Part shown: piece after piece, positions 1-7,737 of the stretch
Position numbering within the stretch: position 1 is the stretch's first letter
Layout of the letters: the number at the start of each line of letters is the position of its first letter
NCBI GenBank assembly: GCA_020741375.1
Contig: DYZF01000157.1
Location: 1-12,090, forward strand
Length of the DNA: 12,090 bases
Reading direction: 5' to 3'
Origin: Tessaracoccus flavescens
GTDB taxonomy: Bacteria > Actinomycetota > Actinomycetes > Propionibacteriales > Propionibacteriaceae
Translations under genes and position numbers: made by a program
Notes under the pieces: generated by a model
Seen by the model: the letters and a program-made list of their open reading frames with translations, nothing else
What the model was told of the DNA's origin: nothing
The model's database searches: none

Positions 1-74
1 CCGACGGAGGTCTGAAGCCAGTTCCGCCCCTGCCCAGCAAGCTGGTCGAGTACTTCGACGGCTGGCAGGTGTAG
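1..74 (+). CDS. 3' end of an unidentified protein (partial)
   Basis: The plus strand is open from position 3 to a TAG at 72-74 and gives a 23-residue C-terminus ending YFDGWQV. The tail has three prolines near its start and aromatic residues near its end, and holds no motif I can assign to a family. Only 5 bases separate this stop from the stop of the converging MFS gene, which fits normal tail-to-tail packing. The 5' part lies outside the window, so the function is unknown. A short open frame at a window edge could be chance, but the position and composition favour a real gene end. Confidence 0.45.
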   Translation, partial: DGGLKPVPPLPSKLVEYFDGWQV

Positions 75-79
75 GGCCG

Positions 80-1270
80 TTAGCGGGTTGCCTCCGGCGC
101 TTCGGCGGCCGGGGGCTTCAGCGCTGGGGACAGCAGCAGCCCCACCAAGGCGCACGCCGGAATAACCAACAGGGCCCAGCGCAGCCCGACGACGTTGGCG
201 ATGGCTCCGATGACCGGCGGGCCGGCGAAGAAGCCTAGGCGCATCAGCCACGTGACGAACGTCAACCCGTTGCCGTGCGCCATGCCCGGCAGCTCATCGG
301 CGGCGTGCATGGACGCGGGGATCGCCGTCGCGATGCCCCAGCCGGCGCACGCGAATCCAATCAGCGTCGTGACAGGGGTGGGGACCAGCACGGCGAACAT
401 CATGCCGACGGCGGCGATGACCATGCCCTGCACCACGGCCAGATGGGCGCCGATCCGGTTGGTCAGCGCGTCGCCCGTGAATCGGCCGATCATCTGCGAC
501 ACCTGAAGCGCCACGAACGCCATGCCGACGACGAACGGCGCCACCGTGAACTGGCTGTCCAGGTACACAGCGCCCCACGACGCACCCGAATCCTCGATCA
601 GGCCGGCGGTGGCGCCCAACAGGCCGAGAGCGACGAGGCGCGGAATCCAGCGCTTGGAGATGCCGCGACCGGGCTGCGGAAGGTCCGCGTCGACGGGCGC
701 AGCGTCCTGGCCGGGCAGGGCCAGCCGCTTGGCGTAGAGGGCGATCGTCGCGAACAGCACCATGCCGCCCACCGTCTGAACCCAGATCGGGATCCCCAAC
801 TGCAGAGCCGTGGCACCGATGAAACCGCCGATGACCGCGCCCACCGACCACCAGCCGTGGAGGCCGTTGAGGATTGAGCGGCCGTAGCCGCGTTGTACGC
901 GAAGACCGTGGGCGTTCATGGCGATGTCGGAGAGTGAGTCCATCGCCGCCACCATCATGATGCCGAATGCGAACATCAGCCAGTGGATGGCGTTGCCAGC
1001 CACGTTGATCATGACCAAGCTGACCAGCGTGGAGGCGAGCCAGACGATCGCCGACGACGAGCGTCGCATCATGCGGGCCGTGAAGAGCCCAGCCAGCAGG
1101 CCGCCGATCGGGCCGATCGCCACGACCAAACCCCACGCGAGATCGTCAAGACCCAGAGCGTTCTTGATCTCCGCGAACCGCGGAATGATCGACGACCACC
1201 CCACCCCGTTGAGGAGAAACATCAAGGTGACGCTGATGCGGGCGCGCTGAAACTCGCGGTTGGGGGCCAT
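80..1270 (-). CDS. MFS transporter, YbjJ/fucose-permease-like
   Basis: This 396-residue protein is hydrophobic throughout, with about twelve membrane segments, the usual size for a major facilitator superfamily carrier. The stretch DIAMNAHG (residues 115-122) followed by NGLHGWWSVGA (135-145) resembles the conserved segment of the YbjJ/fucose-permease branch, where an Asn is followed by an H-G-x-x-S-x-G-A motif. The substrate cannot be read from the sequence; this branch includes sugar permeases and uncharacterised exporters. The ATG at 1270 is preceded by AAAGG at 5 bases spacing. The gene starts 13 bases after the stop of the glutaredoxin gene on the same strand, so the two are probably cotranscribed. 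It converges with the partial gene at 1-74 with a 5-bp gap and no visible terminator. Confidence 0.85.
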   Translation of the reverse strand: MAPNREFQRARISVTLMFLLNGVGWSSIIPRFAEIKNALGLDDLAWGLVVAIGPIGGLLAGLFTARMMRRSSSAIVWLASTLVSLVMINVAGNAIHWLMFAFGIMMVAAMDSLSDIAMNAHGLRVQRGYGRSILNGLHGWWSVGAVIGGFIGATALQLGIPIWVQTVGGMVLFATIALYAKRLALPGQDAAPVDADLPQPGRGISKRWIPRLVALGLLGATAGLIEDSGASWGAVYLDSQFTVAPFVVGMAFVALQVSQMIGRFTGDALTNRIGAHLAVVQGMVIAAVGMMFAVLVPTPVTTLIGFACAGWGIATAIPASMHAADELPGMAHGNGLTFVTWLMRLGFFAGPPVIGAIANVVGLRWALLVIPACALVGLLLSPALKPPAAEAPEATR

Positions 1271-1283
1271 GAAGGCCTTTCGA

Positions 1284-1712
1284 TCAGGCCGCGAGCGCGT
1301 CGCGCACGAGGCGTGGGTCTGGGTTGGTGTGCACCTCGCCGTCGATCACGACGGTGGGGACAGTCTCGTTGCCGTCGTTGTGCTGACGCACAAACTCGGC
1401 CGCCTCCGCATCCTGCCAGATGTTGACCCACTGCACACGTTTGGCATCGTTGCCCAGACCGCCGCGCAGTCGTTGGCAGAAGATGCACCCCGGACGCCAA
1501 TAGACGACGACGCGTCGCTGCTCTTCGGGAAGACTCATGATGGCTCCGTGCTTCTTTGAAATGCCGTAGGAATAGGGGCTCATCCACCACGCGATCAGCG
1601 CGACGCCGATGAGGATCAGAAGCTCCGACCAGCTCAGGCCGCCGTTCGTGCTGAAGCCCCACGCCATCGCCGCTCCCGCGAGGATGACCACGAGCCATAG
1701 GTGTCGTTCCAT
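1284..1712 (-). CDS. membrane-anchored glutaredoxin / mycoredoxin-like protein
   Basis: Read from ATG 1712 the product has 142 residues. Two hydrophobic segments (about 5-20 and 30-46) are followed by a short basic stretch (ISKKHG) and then a glutaredoxin fold from about residue 66. The redox motif is CIFC at 76-79 after YWRPG, and the cis-proline motif TVP is at 117-119. This matches actinobacterial mycoredoxins, which reduce mixed disulfides using mycothiol, but here the domain would be tethered to the membrane facing the cytoplasm. Start choice is uncertain. ATG 1712 has GGGAGGT almost touching it, and ATG 1721 is also in frame. The internal ATG 1538 has GGAG at 5 bases spacing and would give a soluble 84-residue protein, a typical mycoredoxin length. 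The MFS gene follows 13 bases downstream. The partner substrate is unknown. Confidence 0.8.
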   Translation of the reverse strand: MERHLWLVVILAGAAMAWGFSTNGGLSWSELLILIGVALIAWWMSPYSYGISKKHGAIMSLPEEQRRVVVYWRPGCIFCQRLRGGLGNDAKRVQWVNIWQDAEAAEFVRQHNDGNETVPTVVIDGEVHTNPDPRLVRDALAA

Positions 1713-1760
1713 ACCTCCCATCGTCACACAGGTCAGCAAGTCCCTACTAGCCTTGCCCCC
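1713..1760 (+). promoter_or_regulatory. deoA promoter, probably leaderless start
   Basis: The 48-bp gap between the divergent glutaredoxin and deoA genes holds TAGCCT at 1748-1753, a TAnnnT-type -10 box, exactly 7 bases before the deoA ATG at 1761. No Shine-Dalgarno sequence lies before that ATG. This is the arrangement of a leaderless actinobacterial transcript starting at or next to the A of the start codon. A weak -35 candidate, GTCACA, is at 1723-1728 with a long 19-bp spacer. The call rests on pattern only. Confidence 0.45.
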
Positions 1761-3038
1761 ATGACGATGGACATGGTTGACCTCATTCGCACCAAGCGCG
1801 ACGGCGGGAAGCTGAGCTCTGAGCAGATCGATTGGGTGATCGACGCCTACACCAAGGGTGATGTGGCCGATTACCAGATGGCGGCGATGGCGATGGCCAT
1901 CCTGCTCAAGGGTATGGAGCGCGACGAGATCGCTCGCTGGACCGACGCCATGGTCCGCTCGGGGGAGCGGATGGATTTCTCGGCGCTGCGCTGGCCGACG
2001 GCGGACAAGCACTCCACCGGTGGTGTCGGCGACAAGATCACGCTTCCGCTCGCACCGCTGGTCGCGGTGTTCGACGTGGCCGTCCCACAGCTCTCGGGTC
2101 GCGGCCTCGGCCACACCGGCGGCACGCTCGACAAGCTCGAGGCCATCCCCGGCTGGCGCGCGGACCTCTCCAACGAGGAGATGTTCGAGATGCTCAACAC
2201 CATCGGCGCCGTCATCTGCGCGGCGGGCTCGGGCTTGGCCCCGGCCGACAAGAAGCTGTACGCGCTGCGCGACACGACGGGCACCGTCGAGGCGATCCCG
2301 CTGATCGCCAGCTCCATCATGAGCAAGAAGATCGCCGAGGGCACCGGTGCGCTGGTCCTCGACGTCAAGGTCGGTTCCGGTGCGTTCATGAAGAACCTCG
2401 ACAACGCCAACGAACTGGCCCGCACCATGGTGGATCTGGGCAACGACGCCGGCGTCAACACCGTCGCGCTGCTCACCAACATGGACACCCCGCTGGGCCT
2501 CACGGCCGGCAACGCGCTGGAGGTTCGCGAATCGGTTGAGGTGCTGGCCGGTGGTGGCCCGGCGGACGTCGTCGAGCTGACGGTGGCGCTGGCCCGCGAG
2601 ATGCTCGCGGCGGCGGGCAAGCCAGACATCGACCCGGCCCCCGCACTCCAGGACGGCCGCGCGATGGATGTGTGGCGTCGCATGATCGCCGCTCAGGACG
2701 GCGACCCCGACGCGCCGCTCCCGGTGGCCGAGCACACGCACGTCGTGACGGCGGAGAAGGACGGCTACGTGTCGCGGATGGACGCGTACGGCGTCGGTGT
2801 CGCGGCGTGGCGCTTGGGCGCTGGTCGTGCTCGCAAGGAGGACGACGTGCAGGCCGTCGCGGGCGTCGAGATCCACGCCAAGCCGGGCGACAAGGTGACC
2901 GCCGGACAGCCTCTGTTCACGCTGCACACGGCCACGCCTGAGCGTTTTGATCGCGCCATTGCATCCCTCGACGGCGTCGTCGACTACTCAGATTCCGTGC
3001 CTGAGGTGCCGGCGACCATCCTGGGTCGCGTCGACTGA
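1761..3038 (+). CDS. deoA: thymidine phosphorylase (pyrimidine-nucleoside phosphorylase)
   Basis: The enzyme splits thymidine and related pyrimidine deoxynucleosides with phosphate to the free base and 2-deoxyribose-1-phosphate in cytoplasmic nucleoside salvage. From ATG 1761 the product is 425 residues, close to the family norm of about 430-440. The family signature SGRGLGHTGGTLDKLE spans 112-127. The phosphate-binding stretch KHSTGGVGD is at 83-91, and a conserved KVGSGAFM segment follows near residue 210. The C-terminal pyrimidine-phosphorylase domain (YGVGVAAWRLGAGRARKEDD onward, ending GQPLFTLHT) is intact. The frame stays open upstream to 1701, but that extension has no family resemblance and would overlap the glutaredoxin start. 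An in-frame ATG at 1767 is a minor alternative. The symbol deoA is used in the broad sense; thymidine and uridine specificity cannot be separated by eye. Confidence 0.93.
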   Translation: MTMDMVDLIRTKRDGGKLSSEQIDWVIDAYTKGDVADYQMAAMAMAILLKGMERDEIARWTDAMVRSGERMDFSALRWPTADKHSTGGVGDKITLPLAPLVAVFDVAVPQLSGRGLGHTGGTLDKLEAIPGWRADLSNEEMFEMLNTIGAVICAAGSGLAPADKKLYALRDTTGTVEAIPLIASSIMSKKIAEGTGALVLDVKVGSGAFMKNLDNANELARTMVDLGNDAGVNTVALLTNMDTPLGLTAGNALEVRESVEVLAGGGPADVVELTVALAREMLAAAGKPDIDPAPALQDGRAMDVWRRMIAAQDGDPDAPLPVAEHTHVVTAEKDGYVSRMDAYGVGVAAWRLGAGRARKEDDVQAVAGVEIHAKPGDKVTAGQPLFTLHTATPERFDRAIASLDGVVDYSDSVPEVPATILGRVD

Positions 3039-3066
3039 CACGGCAGGCGGCCCACCACCACACAAC

Positions 3067-3104
3067 GCCAAACGGCCCCCGGGAAACCCCGGGGGCCGTT
3101 TGGC
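3067..3104. terminator. bidirectional intrinsic terminator between deoA and pckG
   Basis: This is a perfect 17-bp inverted repeat: arms 3067-3083 (GCCAAACGGCCCCCGGG) and 3088-3104, with the 4-base loop AAAC. It lies between the converging stops of deoA (3038) and pckG (3125). There is no long T tract on either side, as is common for GC-rich actinobacterial hairpins. Its symmetry and central position suggest it stops transcription from both genes. Confidence 0.9.
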
Positions 3105-3124
3105 TGCGGACTCTTATCGCAAGA

Positions 3125-5005
3125 TCAGAAGTCGCCGCTAGGCGTGCGGCCCAGAGACTTCTCCAACTGACGCAGCTCGTCGACGAGCTCGCGCGGCAGA
3201 CGCCAACCGAAGGTGTCGAACCAGCGACCGACGCGCGGCACCTCGTCGCGCCACTCATCGGCGCTGAAGGACACGACGTGCTTCAGGTCGTCGGCATCGA
3301 TGTCGAGGCCCTCGACATCCAGACCGTCTTCGTCAGGCAGGTAACCGATGGGGGTCTCCTTGGCGCCGACCTTGCCGTCGACGCGTTCGGCGATCCACTT
3401 CAGCACGCGGCTATTCTCGCCGAAGCCGGGCCACATGAAGCGGCCGTTTTCGTCGCGACGGAACCAGTTGACGTAGAACACCTTGGGCAGCTTGTCGGCG
3501 TCAGCCTTCTTGCCCAGATCGATCCAGTGCTGCACGTAGTCGGCAACGTGGTAGCCGATGAAGGGGAGCATGGCCATCGGGTCGCGACGCAGCACGCCGA
3601 CGGCCCCGGATGCGGCGGCCGTGGTCTCGGACGAGCAGGTGGCGCCCATGAACACGCCGTGCTTCCAGTCGCGCGACTGGGTGACCAGCGGGATGGTGTT
3701 CTCACGACGACCGCCGAAGACGATCGCGTCCAGCGGCACGCCCTGCGGGCTGTTGTAGTCGTCGGACAGGATCGGGCACTGATCGATCGGGGTGCAGAAG
3801 CGGCTGTTCGGGTGGGCAGCCTTCTCGTCGGGGCGACCGCCCTCGGGGCCGGTGGCGCCGTGCCACGGGCGACCCTTCCAGTCGGTCAGCGTCTCGGGCT
3901 TCTCCTTAGTCATGCCCTCCCACCAGACGTCGCCGTCCGGGGTGAGTGCCACGTTGGTGAAGATCGAGTTGCCGGCCTCCAGCGAGAGCATCGCGTTGGG
4001 GTTGGTGTCGTGGCCGGTACCGGGAGCGACGCCGAAGAAGCCGGCCTCGGGGTTGGTGGCGTACAGGCGGCCATCCTCACCGAAGCGGATCCACGCGATG
4101 TCGTCGCCGAGGGTCTCGACCTTCCAGCCGGGAACAGTGGGCTCGAGCATGGCGAGGTTGGTCTTGCCACAGGCCGACGGGAACGCGGCGGCGATGTGGT
4201 AGGCGCGGCCCTCGGGGGAGATGAGCTTCAGGATGAGCATGTGCTCGGCCATCCAGCCCTCGTCGCGGGCCATGACCGACGCGATGCGCAGCGCGTAGCA
4301 CTTCTTGCCGAGCAGCGAGTTGCCGCCGTAGCCGGAGCCGTAGGACCAGATCATGCGCTCATCCGGGAAGTGAACGATGTACTTGGTCTCCGAGCAGGGC
4401 CACGGAACGTCCTTCTGGCCCTCGGCCAGAGGCATGCCGACGGAGTGGAGGCACGGAACGAAATCGGCCTGGGTCTCGGTCATGCGATCGAGGACTTCCT
4501 TGCCCATCTTCGTCATGATCTTCATCGACAGCACGACGTAAGCCGAATCCGACACCTCGACGCCGAACTTCGGATCCTGAGCATCCAGGTGGCCCATGAC
4601 GAACGGGATGACGTACATGGTGCGGCCGCGCATGCAGCCGTCGTAGAGGCCGCGCATGACGCGCTTCATCTCCTCCGGATCCATCCAGTTGTTGGTGGGG
4701 CCGGCGTCACGCTCATCCTTCGAGCAGATGAAGGTCTGATCCTCGACGCGGGCGACATCGTCGGGATCGGTGCGGGCGTAGATGGAGTTGGGCTTCTTCT
4801 CGTCGTTCAGCCGCACGACTGTGCCGGATTCGACAAGGACATCGACCAACGCATCCCACTCGGCGTCGGAGCCATCGCAGTAGTAGATGGCGTCCGGCTT
4901 GCAGAGTTCCACGACCTCATCGAGCCAAGCGACGAGCTTGGGGTGCGTGGGGGCCTGCCCGGTGGAGGGTAGTTCAGAACGGCGGACTTCGGTGGCGGTT
5001 GACAT
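3125..5005 (-). CDS. pckG: phosphoenolpyruvate carboxykinase (GTP)
   Basis: The enzyme converts oxaloacetate plus GTP to phosphoenolpyruvate, CO2 and GDP at the TCA/gluconeogenesis junction; in propionic-type actinobacteria it can also run anaplerotically. The 626-residue product has the GTP-family P-loop [12 protein letters not shown] at 275-286, the kinase-2 metal site ETLGDDIAW at 297-305, the conserved stretch [15 protein letters not shown] at 222-236, [19 protein letters not shown] near 363-381 and NSRFCTP at 400-406. These identify the GTP type rather than the ATP type. ATG 5005 is chosen because GAGGAG lies 5 bases upstream and the protein then starts just ahead of homologous sequence. 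The frame runs open further upstream to 5284, but that part covers the promoter region and the lipoprotein start. The gene is monocistronic, ending at the shared hairpin at 3067-3104. Confidence 0.97.
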   Translation of the reverse strand: MSTATEVRRSELPSTGQAPTHPKLVAWLDEVVELCKPDAIYYCDGSDAEWDALVDVLVESGTVVRLNDEKKPNSIYARTDPDDVARVEDQTFICSKDERDAGPTNNWMDPEEMKRVMRGLYDGCMRGRTMYVIPFVMGHLDAQDPKFGVEVSDSAYVVLSMKIMTKMGKEVLDRMTETQADFVPCLHSVGMPLAEGQKDVPWPCSETKYIVHFPDERMIWSYGSGYGGNSLLGKKCYALRIASVMARDEGWMAEHMLILKLISPEGRAYHIAAAFPSACGKTNLAMLEPTVPGWKVETLGDDIAWIRFGEDGRLYATNPEAGFFGVAPGTGHDTNPNAMLSLEAGNSIFTNVALTPDGDVWWEGMTKEKPETLTDWKGRPWHGATGPEGGRPDEKAAHPNSRFCTPIDQCPILSDDYNSPQGVPLDAIVFGGRRENTIPLVTQSRDWKHGVFMGATCSSETTAAASGAVGVLRRDPMAMLPFIGYHVADYVQHWIDLGKKADADKLPKVFYVNWFRRDENGRFMWPGFGENSRVLKWIAERVDGKVGAKETPIGYLPDEDGLDVEGLDIDADDLKHVVSFSADEWRDEVPRVGRWFDTFGWRLPRELVDELRQLEKSLGRTPSGDF

Positions 5006-5202
5006 GGGTCTCCTCGTTGCGACACTGCCTAGGAAATACGCATCACCATTGAGCGATTTCGCTTTTACCATAGCTAGCCCCCGCCCGCTAGAGCGAATCG
5101 GGGGTGTGTTATGGACACCTAGTGGACACCCCGCGGATCGCTTTGGGCGCGAGTGGGTGTGTGTGCCGGTTTCCGCCACCGCTTCGTTGCTAGGCTCGAC
5201 GG
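5006..5202. promoter_or_regulatory. divergent control region of pckG and the lipoprotein gene
   Basis: This 197-bp non-coding stretch contains several ordered elements. TGGACACC is directly repeated at 5112-5119 and 5123-5130, 11 bp apart, about one helical turn; the first copy also pairs as GGTGT/ACACC with 5103-5107. CTAGC (5074-5078) and GCTAG (5087-5091) form an inverted repeat. AGCGA-TT-TCGCT (5052-5063) is a perfect palindrome in what would be the pckG leader. A possible pckG -10 box, TATGGT on the minus strand, is at 5067-5072, but its -35 is weak. The direct repeats would then lie upstream of the promoter, where an activator or repressor could bind. The binding protein is unknown. Confidence 0.45.
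5191..5196 (+). promoter_or_regulatory. -10 box for a probable leaderless lipoprotein transcript
   Basis: TAGGCT matches the actinobacterial TAnnnT -10 pattern and sits 6 bases before the GTG at 5203, so transcription would begin at or very near the start codon. No ribosome binding site is seen before GTG 5203. No good -35 is visible about 17 bases upstream. Confidence 0.45.
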
Positions 5203-5832
5203 GTGCGGTCGACGATGAAAGCGGTACTGGGGCTAGCTGTTCTGGCCCTAGTGACAGGCTGCACGACGACCCCCACCACCACACCGCCGATCACCGATTC
5301 CCCCGCTGGCCAGGCCACCGCCGAGCCGACGGCGGAGCCCACCGGCGGCGCGTCGAGCGCAGTGCCCGCCACCTCGGAAGCATCCGAGCCGGGCGTGCAG
5401 GCCACTGAGGCCGAGCCCCGTGGCGAAGTGCCGCTGTCGCTGCCGCCCGTCGAGAAGCCCGAACCCCAAGGCGGGCCGTGGGATCAGCTGTCGGCCACCA
5501 TCTCAGATGCTGAACAGGCCACAGCCGCCACGGGCCTGCCCGACACCTTCCTCGAGTACGTCAAGGCCAGGTTGACGGTGGAAGACGATGCCGGCTGCAC
5601 ACCGTCGGCGCTCCACTTCACGGCCGCCCACCGCGACGGCTTCGTCTACGGCTCCGAAGAATCCCCGTGCCAAGACGGGTTCGCCGTGTGGGGGATCGAC
5701 GGCGACGAGTGGCGTTATCTGGTGCTGTTCCAAGACCCGCCGGAGTGTGCCCAACTGACCGAGATGGGTGTGCCCGTCGACGTCCCGGGGCTGGCGTGCG
5801 AGGACGAGAACTTCCAAGTCCGGAACTACTAG
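5203..5832 (+). CDS. secreted lipoprotein with a four-cysteine C-terminal domain
   Basis: The protein is 209 residues from GTG 5203, or 205 from ATG 5215. It has a short basic N-terminus, a hydrophobic segment and the lipobox VTGC with the lipidated cysteine at 20, so it should be anchored to the outer face of the membrane. Residues 21 to about 100 form a low-complexity linker rich in Thr, Pro, Ala and Glu, as in cell-wall-spanning tethers. The C-terminal domain has cysteines at 132, 156, 182 and 199, probably two disulfides. The same spacing recurs in the lipoprotein encoded at 10269-10865. GTG is preferred because TAGGCT lies 6 bases upstream; ATG 5215 has no Shine-Dalgarno sequence either. 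I do not recognise the domain and assign no function. It converges on the LacI gene with only 19 bp between the stops. Confidence 0.82.
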   Translation: MRSTMKAVLGLAVLALVTGCTTTPTTTPPITDSPAGQATAEPTAEPTGGASSAVPATSEASEPGVQATEAEPRGEVPLSLPPVEKPEPQGGPWDQLSATISDAEQATAATGLPDTFLEYVKARLTVEDDAGCTPSALHFTAAHRDGFVYGSEESPCQDGFAVWGIDGDEWRYLVLFQDPPECAQLTEMGVPVDVPGLACEDENFQVRNY

Positions 5833-5852
5833 CCCGGCTGCTAGGGGTAGTT
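5824..5852. terminator. weak hairpin across two converging stop codons
   Basis: AACTAC (5824-5829) and GTAGTT (5847-5852) are complementary arms, with a possible inner CCC/GGG pairing after a 3-base bulge. The structure spans the stop codons of the lipoprotein gene and the LacI gene. No T tract follows. It is the only terminator candidate in this 19-bp convergent gap and may not function. Confidence 0.3.
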
Positions 5853-6868
5853 CAGCGCAGAGGTGCGGTGGACCTGCGGACGATCAGTTGCGTCGACAAG
5901 CAGGCGTGGCGCCGCGTCGGCGCCTGATCCCGCAGGAGTCGCAGCAGCATCTCCATGGCGGTCGCGCCCAGTTGCTGCATCGGCTGCGCCATCGTCGTGA
6001 GCCGTGGCGCCGCCTTCGCTGCCTCGGGAACGTCGTCGAAGCCGATCACTGACAGCTCCTCCGGCACGCTCAGGCCGAGCCGGTTGGCCTCGGTGATCAC
6101 TCGCAGGGCGGAAACGTCGTTGGCCGCGAAGATCGCGGTGGGCCGCTGCTCCTGCGTCAGCAGGTGCCGGGCCGGGCCCATGGCGCCGGCGTTGGTGTAA
6201 TCGCCGTGAGCGACAAGCCTGGGGTCGACGGCGACCCCCGCGGCCGCCATCGCCTGACGGAACCCGTCTTCACGGGCCCGCGCGGACGCCAAATCGTGGC
6301 GGCCGCCCAGGAAGCCGATGCGGGTGTGGCCCAGGCTGAGCAGGTGCGCCGTCGCCCGGCGGGCGCCGCCCGCGTCGTCGCTGCGGACGGTGGGGGTGTC
6401 GTCGGACAGCTCGTGGGGGTCCACCACCACTAGGGGAAAGCCCCCGACCGGGGGAGTGACGCTGGGGGTGACGACGATGGCGCCGTCGATCAGCCCGCCG
6501 GCCAGCCTGCCCAGAAGGCGACGCTCCCACCCGGAGGCCGCCGCGCCCGGCTTGGTGACGCCCGACCACGCCATGAGCTCGTAGCCCGACCCTTCGATGG
6601 CCGCCGAGACGCCCTTGAGCACCTCGGCGGAGTAGGGCTCGAACCGGCTGACCAAGACGCCCACCACGCCAGTCTTCTGACGGCGCAGCGTCTGGGCACC
6701 GACGGCGCCCACGTAGCCCATTTCCTCGACGACGGCGCGCACGCGCTCCTGCGTGTCGGCGGCGATGCCGGAGCGCCCGTTGACGACCTTCGAGATCGTC
6801 GAGACGGACACTCCAGCAGCCAACGCGACATCACGGATCGTGACGCGCCGCATCGAGGTCGCGGTCAT
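5852..6868 (-). CDS. LacI-family transcriptional repressor of the sugar ABC operon
   Basis: The 338-residue product begins with the LacI helix-turn-helix VTIRDVALAAGVSVSTISKVVNG (9-31), followed by a hinge region around 56-66 and a periplasmic-binding-protein-like sensor domain. Sensor landmarks are VVGVLVSRF near 68, RIGFLGG, the IFAANDVSALRV segment and SVIGFDDVP. The likely effector is the sugar imported by the upstream transporter or a derivative. ATG 6868 overlaps the stop of the upstream permease in an ATGA junction and has AAGGG next to it; an alternative ATG at 6853 would remove five residues. As the last gene of the operon it should be autoregulated through the sites at 10092-10166. 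Its own target sites are inferred, not shown. Confidence 0.92.
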   Translation of the reverse strand: MTATSMRRVTIRDVALAAGVSVSTISKVVNGRSGIAADTQERVRAVVEEMGYVGAVGAQTLRRQKTGVVGVLVSRFEPYSAEVLKGVSAAIEGSGYELMAWSGVTKPGAAASGWERRLLGRLAGGLIDGAIVVTPSVTPPVGGFPLVVVDPHELSDDTPTVRSDDAGGARRATAHLLSLGHTRIGFLGGRHDLASARAREDGFRQAMAAAGVAVDPRLVAHGDYTNAGAMGPARHLLTQEQRPTAIFAANDVSALRVITEANRLGLSVPEELSVIGFDDVPEAAKAAPRLTTMAQPMQQLGATAMEMLLRLLRDQAPTRRHACLSTQLIVRRSTAPLR

Positions 6869-7737
6869 CCCTTCACCGCGCCCGTCAGGCCGCCGACGAT
6901 TCGGCGCTCGAACAGGCTGAAGAAGAGCAGCGCCGGGATCATCGACAGTGAGGTGAACGCCAGCACGGCGGCGGTGTCCACCGAGTGCTGTGACGCGAAC
7001 GCCTGGACGCCGAGCGGCAGGGTGTACTTCTCGGAATCGCTGAGGATGAACAGGGGCAGCATGTAGCTGTTCCACGAGCCGATGAAGGCCAGGATGCCGG
7101 TGGTGATGACGCCGGGCATCGACAGGGGCAACACCATGCGGAAGAAGAATCCGAGCCGGCTGGCGCCGTCGATGGCAGCCGCCTCCTCCAGTTCCTTAGG
7201 GATGGCCCGTAGGAACGGCACGAGGATGATCACCGTCGTCGGCAGAGCGAACGCGATCTGGGGGAGGATGATGCCCCACAGGTTGTTCGTCAGACCGAGC
7301 GTCCGGACGAGGATGTACAGCGGCGTGATGGCCACCGTAATCGGGAACATCAGGCCGGCCGCGAAGAGCGAGAACATCGCGTTGCGGCCGCGGAACTCGT
7401 AGCGCGCGATCACGAAGCTGGCCATCAGAGCCAGCGTGACGCAGCCGAGCGTCGTGAAGCCCGCCGCAAACACCGAGTTGCCGAACTGGGTCCAGAACGT
7501 GGGGCTGGTGAGGACGTTGGTGTAGTTCTCCACCACCCACGGGTTGGGCAGGCCGGACGGGTCGACGGTGATCTGCGAGTTGGAGCGGAAGCCGCCCAGG
7601 ATGATGTACATCACGGGGGCCACGCAGATGGCGATGAGGACGGTGGCGACCAGGTAGACGCTGGGGCGTCCCCACGGCACGGTCTCGCGGGCGCGGCGCC
7701 GAGCCGTCGGTTCTGCTGTCATGGTGGCGGTGCTCAT
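6865..7737 (-). CDS. carbohydrate ABC transporter permease, MalG type (CUT1)
   Basis: This 290-residue integral membrane subunit of a sugar importer has about six hydrophobic segments after a basic N-terminus. The EAA loop, EEAAAIDGASRLGFFFRMVLP (184-204), is the cytoplasmic contact with the ATPase, and its position near the C-terminal third is typical of MalG-type subunits. ATG 7737 overlaps the preceding permease stop as ATGA and has AAGGAG upstream at 8 bases spacing, so translation is probably coupled. Its own stop overlaps the LacI start in the same way. The substrate cannot be deduced; an oligosaccharide or plant-derived disaccharide would fit CUT1 transporters. Confidence 0.93.
   Translation of the reverse strand: MSTATMTAEPTARRRARETVPWGRPSVYLVATVLIAICVAPVMYIILGGFRSNSQITVDPSGLPNPWVVENYTNVLTSPTFWTQFGNSVFAAGFTTLGCVTLALMASFVIARYEFRGRNAMFSLFAAGLMFPITVAITPLYILVRTLGLTNNLWGIILPQIAFALPTTVIILVPFLRAIPKELEEAAAIDGASRLGFFFRMVLPLSMPGVITTGILAFIGSWNSYMLPLFILSDSEKYTLPLGVQAFASQHSVDTAAVLAFTSLSMIPALLFFSLFERRIVGGLTGAVKG

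Noticed and set aside
294..1136. A 280-codon minus-strand frame inside the MFS gene, and a 200-codon plus-strand frame at 275-877
   Set aside because: Both are out-of-frame shadows of the MFS transporter, with Arg/His/Gly-rich products and no recognisable domain.
1713..2927. Long minus-strand extension of the glutaredoxin frame across deoA
   Set aside because: The extra residues are antisense to deoA and are Arg/His/Asp-rich low-quality sequence; the real protein begins at or near 1712.
3278..4972. A 564-codon open frame on the plus strand, opposite pckG
   Set aside because: It lies wholly antisense to an unmistakable PEP carboxykinase. Its product is rich in Val, Gly, Ala, Asp and His without family motifs, as expected for a mirror frame of GC-rich coding DNA.
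5006..5284. N-terminal extension of PEP carboxykinase upstream of 5005
   Set aside because: The extension would read through the regulatory region and the oppositely oriented lipoprotein start. GAGGAG in front of ATG 5005 gives a normal-length enzyme.
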